Positions 10,847 to 20,650 of a DNA stretch of 64,000 nucleotides are shown here, in pieces. Source of the stretch: Branchipolynoe longqiensis (Eukaryota; Annelida; Polychaeta; Phyllodocida; Polynoidae); the NCBI GenBank assembly GCA_030323885.1, contig CM059200.1, positions 769,436-833,435 of the forward strand, given 5' to 3'. The notes beneath the pieces were generated by a model that did no database searches, was not told the origin of the DNA, and saw only the letters and a program-made list of their open reading frames with translations. Both the position numbers and the translations under genes were made by a program. Numbering within the stretch: position 1 is the stretch's first letter; each line of letters begins with the position of its first letter.

Positions 10847-11999
10847 GTATCCTTGAACCAGAAGACAGTTGAGAATAGAGGATCTGCTTTGGTAGCCTGT
10901 CTGATGACATCCTGATGAGGTGTCCAGTCCACCGGAGATTCTTTTTGATCAGAAGATCTTCCATAGAGGGCAGCCCCGTCCGTTCGAGTATTTCCTTATT
11001 TGTCACTTTGTCCTTCCAGGTTAGCCTCATGATTGAACGGAGATGTCGCATCATGAAGGCATGCAGCTTTTTCACCTGTCGTCTGTACACTGTCGAGGCC
11101 TCGGCTCCGTATAGTAGGGTGGATAGCACAATTGCACGGGATATCTTGCCTTTCACCCGCATGGACACATGGTGGTTGTTCCAGAGTCTCTGACTCTGGC
11201 GTAGTCGGCCAAAAGATGCCCTAGCCTTGGCCATCCTTCTCTGTATTTCAGCATCAATGAGTCCATCACTTGATATAGTGCTTCGGAGGTAGGTGAATTC
11301 CGGAACAGAGTTCAGCTTGTTTCTGTCAACCATGATATACTCCTCTCGGGTTCTTGTAGAGTTGGGTTGGTACAGCACCTCCGTCTTCTTGATGTTAATC
11401 TTCAGGCTGAACTTCTTTGATGCATCGGAGAAAGCATCCACTATTTTCTGGATCTCTTCAGCAGAGTGGGCAACCAGTGCACTGTCATCTGCGAATAGCC
11501 GCTCTCTCACCAGTATCTGCGTAGTCTTGGTCTTCGCTCTGAAGTGTGCGACATTGAATAAGTCAGCCCTCTGTCTGGACTGTATATAGATGCCACCCCC
11601 CATGTCTCGGAAAGCCTCATCGAGCATTGCTGATAGGAAGATGGAGAAGAGCGTGGGGGCCAGTACACAACCTTGCTTGACCCCATTGGTAACCCCAAAC
11701 GATTCCAAGACTTCCCCTCCAACACTAACGTTCGCCATCATTCCTGTATGTAGAGCCTCGATCATAGTTGTGAACTTCTCTGGGCATCCATACTTCCTCA
11801 GTAGCTGCCATAGCCTGGTCCTCCCGACTGTATCAAATGCCTTAGTGAAATCGACAAATACCATGTACAGTGGTGGGTCCTGCTCGACCCACTTTTCTTG
11901 TAGCTGTTGGAGACAAAATATCATATCCACGGTGCTCTGGTTACTTCTGAAGCCACACTGTGACTCCGGAACTACATCAGGTGTTATGTGAATAGATAG

Positions 12000-12502
12000 T
12001 GTCGTGGGGGTGATGAAAATGGGAAATACTGCGCCTAGAGCGGGACTCGAACCCACATCTCTTTGCATTCCGGGCCAGTGTGCTAACCATTACACCACCT
12101 AGGCTCCCTGATATCAATACACTCCCCACGCCTACCTGTCTATGTGGTTACTTGCCTGAGAGGTCAGTGCAGACCACTACACTCGTCCCCCTGGAATTGT
12201 AAGTATTGTAATGCTTACAATTACATACATACAGGCAATGCACTAACACATACATACACAGGGTAGGTTCAACAACCATACAGCGCAAAGCTTGTACAGG
12301 ATCCTGATCACGGCAACCAGTGTCGTGAGGGTGATGAAAATGGGAAATACTGCGCCTAGAGCGGGACTCGAACCCACATCTCTTTGCATTCCGGGCCAGT
12401 GTGCTAACCATTACACCACCTAGGCTCCCTGCTATCAATACACTCCCCACGCCTACCTGTCTATGTGGTTACTTGCCTGAGAGGTCAGTGCAGACCACTA
12501 CA
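12000..12502 (-). mobile_element. TRIM-like element copy B
   Basis: LTRs at 12000-12181 and 12321-12502 (182 bp each) with a 139-bp interior. Flanks ATAG and CTAG differ by one base, so the target duplication is probable. It splits the LINE reverse transcriptase between N-Y-R-G-I-S and Q-C-G-F-R. Same orientation as copies A and C. Confidence 0.85.
12032..12107 (-). promoter_or_regulatory. tRNA-Gln-like segment with pol III A and B boxes inside the TRIM LTR
   Basis: The minus strand reads GCCTAGG, then TGGTGTAATGGTTAGCAC (identical over 18 bases to the D-arm region of animal tRNA-Gln as I remember it), then GGGTTCGAGTCCC (B box), closing with CTAGGC, which pairs with GCCTAG. The D and T stems pair; the anticodon arm is degenerate. 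The same segment occurs in all six LTRs, for example 10376-10451 and 10697-10772. Confidence 0.8.
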
Positions 12503-13004
12503 CTAGTCTGTTGAGGAGGATCCTGGGGAAGATCTTGCCTGCTATGGAAAGAAGAGAGATTCCTCTATAGTTCCCACAGTATGTTCGATCACCTTTCTTG
12601 TAGATGGTTACAATGCTGGCATCCTTCCATGCTCGGGGTACAGAACCCTCCTCCCAGGCATTGGTGATTAGTTGGTGCAGTCTGTTGAACAGATTGTCTC
12701 CTCCGTGATTCCATACTTCAGCAGGAATTCGATCACCCCCAGGTGCTTTGCCATCTTTCAGGCTGGCGATTGCTCTAGCCATCTCTTCCATGGTTGGAAT
12801 CTCATCGATGCATGTTTTGGTAATGCACTGCTGGATGTTGTCCAGAGCTTCGTGATCTATGTCACCAGGGATGTTGAGTAGCTTCTGGAAGTGTTCACTC
12901 CATCTTGCCATAACTCTATTGCTGTCAGAAAAGGTTTCCATTCCATCTGTTGATTTCAGGTGAACAGGTCCCTTCTTCATGGGTCCCCACACTTCATTCA
13001 GTTA

Positions 13005-13076
13005 TCCGGATTGATACAGTTATCCAGATTGATACAGTTATCCGGATTGATACAGTTATCCGGATTGATACAGTGT
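13005..13076. repeat. 18-bp minisatellite (attgatacagttatccgg)
   Basis: About four tandem units at the 5' truncation point of the LINE. Confidence 0.9.
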
Positions 13077-13221
13077 GCCTCCACCCCACCTGCCCTAGCA
13101 GGGCTAGGAGCCTGATTAGTGGCCTGCCGGGTCCCAGCGTCGGTATCGCAAAATACTCAAGTTACACAATCCCACAGAATCTCACTACACCTTCTACTCT
13201 TACTTCTACCCAAAGTACCCT

Positions 13222-13275
13222 CACTGTTGGGGTTTCACGTCCTAGTAACATCTAAGGTCATATCGGGATGCCGAC
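13222..13275 (-). mobile_element. SINE-B 3' fragment
   Basis: 'ttggggtttcacgtcctag' and 'taacatctaaggtcatat' match the reverse of the SINE-B tail. Confidence 0.55.
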
Positions 13276-13714
13276 CACACTGAGCAGGCCACATGCTCGT
13301 AATGAAACTGTCCACAAACCATGCACTCTGTCTCTGTGAATTAACGACAAAGCTTTCAATTGCTTTCAATTAAATCGCTCTGGTGGCCAACTAAATATTA
13401 TTTTCAGCAGTAAAAAGGTTTAGGATGTATCAGTATGGAAGAAATAATGCATTTAATGGTATTAGATTGTACTGTAGTGGTTAGTGTGAACTTATAGGCA
13501 GGATATTGGCTGTATATGTCAATAAGGGGTATCGAGTTCAATTCTAAATGCTATATATAGTGTTAGTGTCACTAGTATTGTAATCTAAGAATGCCTGACG
13601 AGACTCTGAGTCACGTGCATATACCTTACACACACCTACAAGAATTACAAAGCAGACTAATATTCTACAATATACGACCCAGTCTATACATAATTCAGCT
13701 GTCTTGAATTCAGA

Positions 13715-13985
13715 TCTTCAGAATTATTTATTACCTTTCAAAAACAAATCTCCATTTAAAATTCAAATACAAAGATGAATTATCTACTCCTTGAAATATT
13801 CAAATATAAATGTAAATTACTTCCTAGTTGAAATTCAAATGTAAAAGAGAATTATTTACTCCTTCTTGAAATTCAAATATGGAGATGATTTATTTACTGT
13901 TTGAAAAATTCAAATATTAAAGTAAATTATTTATTCCTTCAAATTAAAATATTAAGGTAAATTTACTTCAAATTCACAAATAAGT
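13715..13985. repeat. diverged ~48-bp tandem units
   Basis: Units of 'gaaattcaaatataaag' plus '(a)tgaattatttactcctt' repeat five to six times with indels. Confidence 0.6.
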
Positions 13986-14104
13986 TTGGGGAGATGAGGG
14001 CTAAACAACGGCAGCCATGTGTTTTGAGCGCGTAGTTCCAGGGGAGACCACCAGGGGCCTGCCGACCCCCCCCCCCCTCCTCACACAGGTGGAGCCTCAC
14101 TTAC

Positions 14105-14197
14105 TGGGGCATCCAGCATTGTTGGGGCCTGGAGCCGTCGTCTTGCCATCCGGGCAACACTGGAACCGAGAGTCCAGACACGAGAGGCGGGGTTGTT
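14105..14197 (-). CDS. AGRN: agrin exon: short CC-P-D-G module before the laminin-EGF pair
   Basis: This 93-bp exon (phase 1-1) runs from the acceptor GTGTCTTTGCAG to the donor GTAAGTGAGG. It reads L-S-C-L-D-S-R-F-Q-C-C-P-D-G-K-T, then A-P-G-P-N-N-A-G-C-P. In vertebrate agrin a module of the form YGCCxDxxTAxxGxxxAGCP sits exactly before the first laminin-EGF domain, and papilin-like proteins carry relatives. The split codon A+GT with 3714 gives G-C-P-S-V-C-H-C, as in agrin. No tandem array touches this exon. Confidence 0.92.
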
Positions 14198-14539
14198 CTG
14201 CAAAGACACGTGATCATGCAATAGATAGAGACACCAAAGAGACAGACAAAATAAAACAAAACAAAAAATAACAACACCAAAGGTGATTCCAAACTTAATA
14301 AATAAACGCCAATTATTTGACCCAGTGAAGCGATTCAGTGTTGTGACTTGATGGTGATTTTATTTTAAAAACATAATTTTTTATTTAAAAAAACAATCAC
14401 GAACTACAGTCACGATGAAGAAATTATGCAAATGTGAGAATCACCGTAGATTCATGCAATGTTGAACAACACGCATTCCTGGGTAAGCGTCATGAGACAG
14501 TTATAATGTTCAAACATTAAAAAACTGTGAACACAATTC

Positions 14540-14825
14540 CCATGGCCGACGTACAAATTACTTATGAAATATACACAGAGTCATGTGTCTATTACATAGC
14601 CTGTTACACCCATATTAATATCCATAAACTATTCATGAAATATACACAAAAGGTCACATGGCTATTACATAGCGTATTACATCCATATTAATATCCATAA
14701 ACCATTCATAAAATGTACACAAAGTCATGTGTCTATTATATAGCCTATTACACCCATATTAGTATCCATAAACCATTAATGAAATATACACAGAGTCATG
14801 TGTCTATTACATAGCCTATAGACCC
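14540..14825. repeat. ~83-bp tandem units, three to four copies
   Basis: 'gtcatgtgtctattacatag' + 'cctattacacccatatta' + 'atatccataaaccattcat' repeats. Confidence 0.8.
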
Positions 14826-14854
14826 CTTTCAATGTTTGTAAACATTGTGTATGC

Positions 14855-15235
14855 GCGGGCAGCTTTGCAGAACCCTAACCATATATATTTAATATAATCT
14901 GTTCGTTGAATATGTTTTCTATATGTGTTCCAAGCGGTTGATGTCTAGGTCATGTGGTTTTAGAGATATTTCACTTTTTCTGTATGAAGATTGCTCACGG
15001 CCATTGACAATGCACTGAGTTTACTGATACTCGCAGTGCAAAACGTCAGTTTTATTCAAAATTAATAGAAATGCAGAAACCTAACCTTATAAATTTAATA
15101 TAATCTGATTGTTAAGCATGTTATCTGTTTGTCTGCCAAGCGCTTTGTTTCTAGGTGGTGTGGTTCCAGAGATATTTCACTTGTTCTGTATGAAGATTGC
15201 CCATATCCATTGAGTTTGCAGTGTGACAGTGTGTC
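14855..15235. repeat. diverged duplication (~200 bp x 2)
   Basis: 'gcagaaccctaaccatata' followed by 'gagatatttcactttttctg' and 'tatgaagattgctca' recurs at 15072-15205 with point changes. Confidence 0.7.
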
Positions 15236-15445
15236 GTCCTGCAGCCAAGCAGCGCGCGCATTGACCTAAATACCCATGATGACGTTATATGAAATAGGTC
15301 TATTACACCCTAGATTTGACCCGACATACTCAAATTAGTTACTGGTGCGCAACCATTTGTTGCTGCATAGAAGGCACTAAGTAATACTTCAAGTTTTTCC
15401 CACCTGCCACCCACCCCAATGGGCCCCCCTTCCCTGCCACCACCC

Positions 15446-15852
15446 TTAACCATCATGAACAAACCATCAACACACCGAACATCCTACACAACTATCAATC
15501 TGTTTAAACACATTGAACATTACATAAGACAGACAAAATGTCTTGTCAACTATAAACTTAGCTTGTTTTATAAGAGAAAAAAATGTAACCCACAACAGTT
15601 GTTTGAGTTGCCCCGAGTATACATCTTCTACTCGGTGCTGCTCCCATTTTTGCATGAACCGCAGTGACTGGTGCTGTACATTATACAGCAGGAGCCACTC
15701 CCTTAATTCTGCAGGATCTGTGCTGTGACTAATACAGCACTGACCAAACTTAGATTATTTAGAATGTCAATTCCAATAATAAGATGGCTGGAAGACCAGT
15801 GCTCCGGCGCTGACAAATGTCATATTCAGATGAATAAATACTTTACCAAAAA
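15446..15852 (+). mobile_element. repeat family R, poly(A)-tailed retrosequence
   Basis: Shares the same left start ('ttaaccatcatgaacaaacc') and right end ('gatgaataaatactttacc' + A run) with 59446-59846. The A tail and AATAAA-like signal point to a retroposed 3' region of a LINE or a SINE-like family. No coding motif. Confidence 0.7.
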
Positions 15853-15865
15853 AAAAAAATTCTTT

Positions 15866-16030
15866 TAATAGAACCTGTTGCTACTGAGGTCATGTCCAAC
15901 ATTACGATGTGCATGCCTAAAATAATTTGGGATGTTTTCACTTCAAATATCTGCAATGCTAGACTTTATAATTAAAGTTGTTTCAAACTAAAGTGTGATA
16001 GATTATAAATCAACCTAATATATATTTACC
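15866..16030. mobile_element. MITE-A partial copy
   Basis: 'gttttcacttcaaatatct' and 'aagttgtttcaaactaaagt' match the MITE-A interior; the terminal repeat is missing. Confidence 0.55.
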
Positions 16031-16318
16031 TAAACATACGGCAGACACTGACAACCATTTGAGTAGGCAACTTTAACTTGCATTATGCCTAGTGTAATAT
16101 ATCTGTCTATTTATTTCGATATATCTCTACATTGCTACATATTATACGACATTAGGCCTAACACTGTGCCTATGATTAGTCGGTAGTAATCTACATATCC
16201 ATCACGTTGATTATCATTATAAACGACATGACATCTCTGTGCATGCCATTTAATTTTTGTCACTTGAGGTATATCTGTCTGTTTCCTCAATGTTTCCTCA
16301 ATGTTTAGATACATCTGT

Positions 16319-16896
16319 TAAGCCGTGGTCACACGGGCGCTGTAAATTGATTCATAGAAATTGACTTGTATAGTTCGGGTTACATTTCGCGTGTGAACGG
16401 GCGTCTGAGGCGGATTAGGGCTGAATCGATTCCTGTGCTCCACATACTGTAAACCGCTTCTGAACGTCGATTACGTGAGGCGATTTCTGTGAATCGATTT
16501 ATTTTGTCCATGTGGACGCGCTGAGGCGGATTAAGCACCTCACACGCATGCGCAGTCGATACCTTAGTGTGTTTACTTTCCGTTCGATCAAAAGCGCATA
16601 TTATATAATTTAGTCTATTAAACCGCTAGCTATGCACAGATATTTTTTTCATCATTTATTTTTAGGGTTTCACTGCCCAGCAGAAGTTTTGACCGTTCCA
16701 AACCAATACGATTCATTAAATACATATCTAGGTCGAATCCACTCTCTCGTGGTGGCGCTGGTCAGACTGGACTTGCTCATGCGCGGATATCGACTTCCGG
16801 CCCAAGTAGTGCTCGTGTGAACGGGCAGCTAATTCGACTCACCTGATTCGATTTGTCTGATTCGCCTCACATTTTGCCCGTGTGAACACGGCTTAT
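16319..16896. mobile_element. foldback element F1
   Basis: Left TAAGCCGTGGTCACACGGGC is complementary to right GCCCGTGTGAACACGGCTTA. The interior is built of recurring words such as GAATCGATT and TGAGGCGGATTA in both orientations. No transposase. Confidence 0.8.
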
Positions 16897-17029
16897 GTTA
16901 GCTAGATAAGCCTTATGCTTTATCCCCAGTTAGTTTGTAGAGATTCAGTTCGGTGAAAAGTAAAGCTTGTTTTATTTAAACTCAATGTGCTCGAGAAAAC
17001 ATTGCTTTTTATTATCGGTTATTAGACGT

Positions 17030-17303
17030 AAAATATATAGTCATTCTGACATATTTCTTTTGAGGAAACCTGCTGCCGCCACAGAGGCTACTCTTTTCAA
17101 TAAGCAGCAAGGGGTCTTTTATATGCACTTTCCCACAGACAGGACAGCACATACCACATCCTTTGATGAACCAGTTGTGGACCACTGGTTGGAACGGAAA
17201 ATAGCCCCAACTGCAAATGGGTCCACAGAGCAGGATTGATAGGATGACTGACACCTTCACAGGTGAACGCGTTACCACCTGAGCTACGTCCCGCTCCCAC
17301 AGT
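17030..17303 (-). mobile_element. tRNA-derived SINE (SINE-C) with conserved core
   Basis: The minus strand begins GGACGTAGCTCAGGTGGTAA (tRNA head, A box), followed by a core including CAGTTGGGGCTATTTTCCG and GGTATGTGCTGTCCTGTC. I associate this core with SINEs common in molluscs, from memory and not checked. Confidence 0.65.
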
Positions 17304-17587
17304 TTGGTGTACAGGCAAGAAGATCATCTCCTAAGGAGATGCCGATCAAAACCAGCCTACCATATTTGAAAGTAAAATAAATAAATAAAATTTAAATCTA
17401 ACTCAATGAAGTCCAGTATATTTTCATTGCCTGTTAATTGTACCTGGCGAACCGCTTGAGCGATTTGGTCAGCAGGAAAACTGCTATCAGACGGGGATGT
17501 CGGACTGACTGCAACATTGCAAGTTGGCATTCGCTCACTCATTCGGTCAGTGTTGTCTCAGACTTCGATTTGCTGAAGAATGGTGAA

Positions 17588-17922
17588 GGTGGTTGGTTGT
17601 TGGAGTTTTATGTCCTAGCAAAATCTAAGGTCATATCAGGATGGGTTCTGACTTGTGACAGTGCGCACTCATGGTTACTTTACAGTGCTGCCCCACTGGG
17701 AAATCAGGCTGCCTGCACCCTGACCCGATATCCCACTCAGTCACATTATCCTGACACTGAGCCAACCCGTACTTACCCTATCCTATTAACGCAGAGCACC
17801 AGGCCAGGAAGTGACAAGTACCAATTTTATAAGTTATTGGTTTGGCTCAACCGGGAACCAAACTCCCGACCTGCCTCATGTGAGGCCCGTGCTCTACCGA
17901 TTCGGCCACCGCGCCCGGTCTG
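17588..17922 (-). mobile_element. SINE-B copy, near full length
   Basis: Reverse-orientation copy from the tail ('ttttatgtcctagcaaaatc') through 'gccccactgggaaatcagg' to the tRNA head 'gattcggccaccgcgcccgg'. Confidence 0.8.
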
Positions 17923-18119
17923 AATATTTTGCTAATGATTAGTATCTACGATGAAAGCAGCTTCATCTTTAACCGATAGGCAGTAATCACATAGCCACAC
18001 TTTGCACCTTACCTACATATGTGCTTCAGTTCCACAGTATTCTCTCTAACCTATGCTATGTGTAACTTACCCATAATACACTGCGACTCATCCGTGTTCT
18101 ATAGCTGTCTACATCTTTG

Positions 18120-18640
18120 TAAACCACAAACCTTACCTTCTTGGCAGCAGTTTGCACCTTCTCCACCAACAAATCTTGTCACCTTGGCAGTACTTTGCAC
18201 TTTCATTACCTGCAATCCTCACCCTCTTTGCAGCGGTTTGCACATCCCCTATCAACAATTCTCACCTTATTTCGAGCAGTTTGAACCTCCCCTACCTACA
18301 AACTCCAACTTATTTGCAGCAGTTCACATCTTCCTAATCATAAACCTAACCTTATTTGCAGCACTTTGCACCACTATTGGACACAATTCAGTTTCACGCA
18401 ACTTTGCACCTCCCCTACTCACAAACCTCACCCTATCTATAGCAGTTTGCACCTCCCAATCCCACAGATCCCACCTTATTTGCAGGACCTTGCACCTGTC
18501 CTAACCACAAACCTAACCATATTTGCAGCACTTTGCACCTCTATACGACAAAACTCACCTTATTCGCATCACTTTGTACCTTCCTTACCCACAAAGCTCA
18601 CCCACTTGGCAGTGCTTTGCAGCTTCCGTTGGCGGAAAGC
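18120..18640 (-). repeat. ~50-bp minisatellite derived from the 3' edge and donor of exon 18645-18791
   Basis: On the minus strand each unit carries a version of GTGCAAAGTGCTGCAAATAA followed by GGTGAG or GGTTAG. The true exon ends GCAAAGTGCTGCAAAGAAG before GTGAGC. About 10 copies extend from the donor into the intron. Confidence 0.85.
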
Positions 18641-18644
18641 TCAC

Positions 18645-18791
18645 CTTCTTTGCAGCACTTTGCCATGTTGGTGACACGGTGGCAGTAGCTGCCTGCTGGG
18701 CAGGTCTCGCGGCCGTTCATACAGTTGTAGTCGTAGCCCGTGGTTGGGTTAACGAGAGCAGTGTTGCCATCACACAGCTCCTCGTCCATGT
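18645..18791 (-). CDS. AGRN: agrin exon: extra six-cysteine module (lustrin/WR1-like) between FS8 and the CC module
   Basis: This 147-bp exon, phase 1 at both ends, runs from the acceptor TTTGTTGCAG to the donor GTGAGC. It encodes M-D-E-E-L-C-D-G-N, then Y-D-Y-N-C-M-N-G-R-E-T-C-P-A-G-S-Y-C, then N-M-A-K-C-C-K-E. Six cysteines with CP-x3-YC and a terminal CC resemble small lustrin/WR1-type Cys-rich repeats. That family call is tentative. Vertebrate agrin, as I know it, passes from FS8 straight to the short CC module, so this looks like a lineage-specific module added as a symmetric 1-1 exon. The donor edge is copied in a minisatellite at 18120-18640. Open frame, matching phases and correct strand make it a real exon; membership in the agrin transcript is inferred. 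Confidence 0.8.
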
Positions 18792-18865
18792 CTGCAACAA
18801 ACATCACAACAAACTCAATTTGATTGACGATGAATATTTTGTGAGCTACAGTTTCGACCAGACGG

Positions 18866-19212
18866 GGATGGCCAAGTGAATTGAGTGTCCGTCTCCTGTT
18901 TTGGGAAATTGGGTGATCCGAACCCATGGGTCCATGGGGTCGAACCCTGGTCAAGTGAAACCAATGACTTAAAAATTGATACTTGTTGCTTCCTAGCCAG
19001 GCACTCGGTATTATTAGGGCAGGGCAATGACTGGTTGGCTCAGTGTCAAGATAATGTGACTGAGTGGGATATCAGGTCATGGTGCTGGCGGCCTGATCTT
19101 CCAGTGGGGCAGCACTATCAAGTCGCCATGAGTGCGCACTGTCATTAGTCGCTACCGTCCTGATATGACCTTAGATGTTGCTAAAACGACAACCAACAGC
19201 TACAATTTCACC
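18866..19212 (+). mobile_element. SINE-B copy
   Basis: tRNA-like head ('gacggggatggccaagtgaa', 'ggtcgaaccctgg'), body 'tgatacttgttgcttcctag', and tail 'gatatgaccttagatgttgc'. Confidence 0.8.
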
Positions 19213-19399
19213 ACCAAGAAATGTCATCCCTAAGCTTTCATGAATTTGCTATATTGATACAACTTATCTCCGAATACTCTCCACTTCCGGTTTATTCTCA
19301 CCTCCTCACAATAGACCTTTACCACGGAGCATGCGCGATGAGGTACTACCCAAACATTAGTTTTTACCGTTGCCAACAGAGGGCAGGTTTTTTTTTTTG

Positions 19400-19702
19400 G
19401 TCCATTAGTTGTTTAAGCAGGGGAAATTTCAGTCATAGATGACTGGTCTTCCTCATTCCACTGCTGGTCAATAGAAAGCCCGAGCCTACACTTTTACCGA
19501 CCCAAGGTATTTTTAACCTCCCACACCACATAGACATGGTATGAGAGCAACCGGCCTTTGATGACGCTGTAAGTTATACACAGCGGTGGAAATCCAAATT
19601 GGCAGAGCTGGGGGCACGGGGAATCAAACCGCCGACCCTCAGATTAGGAGTCTGACCTAGAAAAAAGTCAGACACTCTAACCACTCCACCACAGAGAACG
19701 CC
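19400..19702 (-). mobile_element. SINE-A copy
   Basis: tRNA-like head on the minus strand: GTGGTGGAGTGGTTAGAGTG with B-box-like GGTTTGATTCC, then the body 'gtgtataacttacagcgtca'. Confidence 0.8.
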
Positions 19703-19949
19703 ACTTGATGGTAGAAATCCTCCATAAGACCTTTTCCACAGAGCGCGCTGTGCAATGAGCTGCTATCCACAACATTCGCTCCGTCACAGACTGGTCTCCC
19801 GCAAAACAAATGCGGAAATCAGCCCAAGACCTTGGCACCCACTAGCGGGTTTCCACAGAATCAAGCTGTAGTGGGCAAAAGAAATGAGGAAATTAGGCTG
19901 AGATCCTGGCGCCACCTAGTGGGTTCTGCAAACAAATAGTGAATATCTG

Positions 19950-20182
19950 CGAAAATGCAGATATTCTTTTACTGAAAGAGTTACCAATGTGTGGAACAGC
20001 CTCCCAAGTTATATTGTGGAGGCTCCAAGTATTAAGGCGTTTGAACGAAGGATTGACAGATACTGGAGGGATCAAGATATTGTATATAATTATGAGGCGG
20101 CCCTGAGCTTGGGCTACTTAGACCGGGCTGGAAATGACATCTCTCCAGATTCATCAGACAATGATCTGTATATACAGGTCTA
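19950..20182 (+). pseudogene. LINE C-terminal fragment
   Basis: Translates to R-V-T-N-V-W-N-S-L-P-S-Y-I-V-E-A-P, then S-I-K-A-F-E-R-R-I-D-R-Y-W. The 'WNSLP..VV.A.S...F..RLD.YW' pattern is the usual C-terminus of non-LTR retrotransposon reverse transcriptases. The upstream RT is missing. Confidence 0.75.
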
Positions 20183-20202
20183 ATGACCTTTGTCCAGTAA
20201 AG

Positions 20203-20560
20203 ACTTAAAGTTGCATAGTCCGATGGTTTTGAATTTCTGTATTTTGTCTGAGTTAAATATATTAGATCGATCACTAGTATCTACTTTACATTAGTTCAAA
20301 GTTGCTTTTATTTTAAATGGTAAACTTTTGAGATATTTTGATTGCAAACATGGAAAATTAGTTTTGGCAAGTTTGCCAAAACTCTGACACCATTGACTTC
20401 TGCAGTAACATGTTCTGTTAAATTGACTCAGTATCGCCTTCTACACAGAAACAAATGCTTAATAAGTGCATCCGTATCTAAGTTAGATATGTCAAATCAA
20501 ATCTAGATAATTGGTTTGGTTTTGAAAGTTTGATATTTCATCAGACTATGCAGCTTTAAG
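20203..20560. mobile_element. MITE-A copy
   Basis: CTTAAAGTTGCATAGTCCGA on the left and CAGACTATGCAGCTTTAAG on the right, with the standard interior. Confidence 0.8.
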
Positions 20561-20650
20561 TAAACCTAAGTAAACCTAAGTGAGCCTAAGTGAGCCTAAG
20601 TGAACCTAAGTAAACCTAAGTACACCTAAGTACACCTAAGTAAGTAAGAA
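20557..20650. repeat. 11-bp minisatellite (taagtraacc)
   Basis: About eight tandem copies of 'aagtaaacct/aagtgagcct/aagtacacct' directly at the MITE-A right end. Confidence 0.9.

Larger units (their letters stand above)
10203..13003 (-). pseudogene. 5'-truncated non-LTR retrotransposon (LINE), interrupted by two TRIM copies
   Basis: The minus-strand reverse transcriptase is spread over 12503-12992, 10847-11999 and 10253-10343. N-terminal part: R-W-S-E-H-F, K-A-P-G-G-D, then G-N-Y-R-G-I-S-L-L. Middle: motif A F-V-D-F-T-K-A-F-D, motif B G-V-K-Q-G-C-V-L-A-P, motif C F-A-D-D. C-terminal: R-W-T-G-H-L-I-R-M. The 3' end has a (ATG)n-type tail at 10203-10212. These features suggest an RTE-like LINE; the clade is not proven. 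No endonuclease domain is present. The 5' break is at the 18-bp array near 13010. The RT frame is open apart from the two insertions, so the copy is fairly young. It runs in the same direction as agrin. Confidence 0.88.

Noticed and set aside
18645..18791. WAP or thyroglobulin-type domain
   Set aside because: Cysteine number and spacing (six, ending CC-K) do not fit the eight-cysteine WAP core or the CWCV thyroglobulin core.
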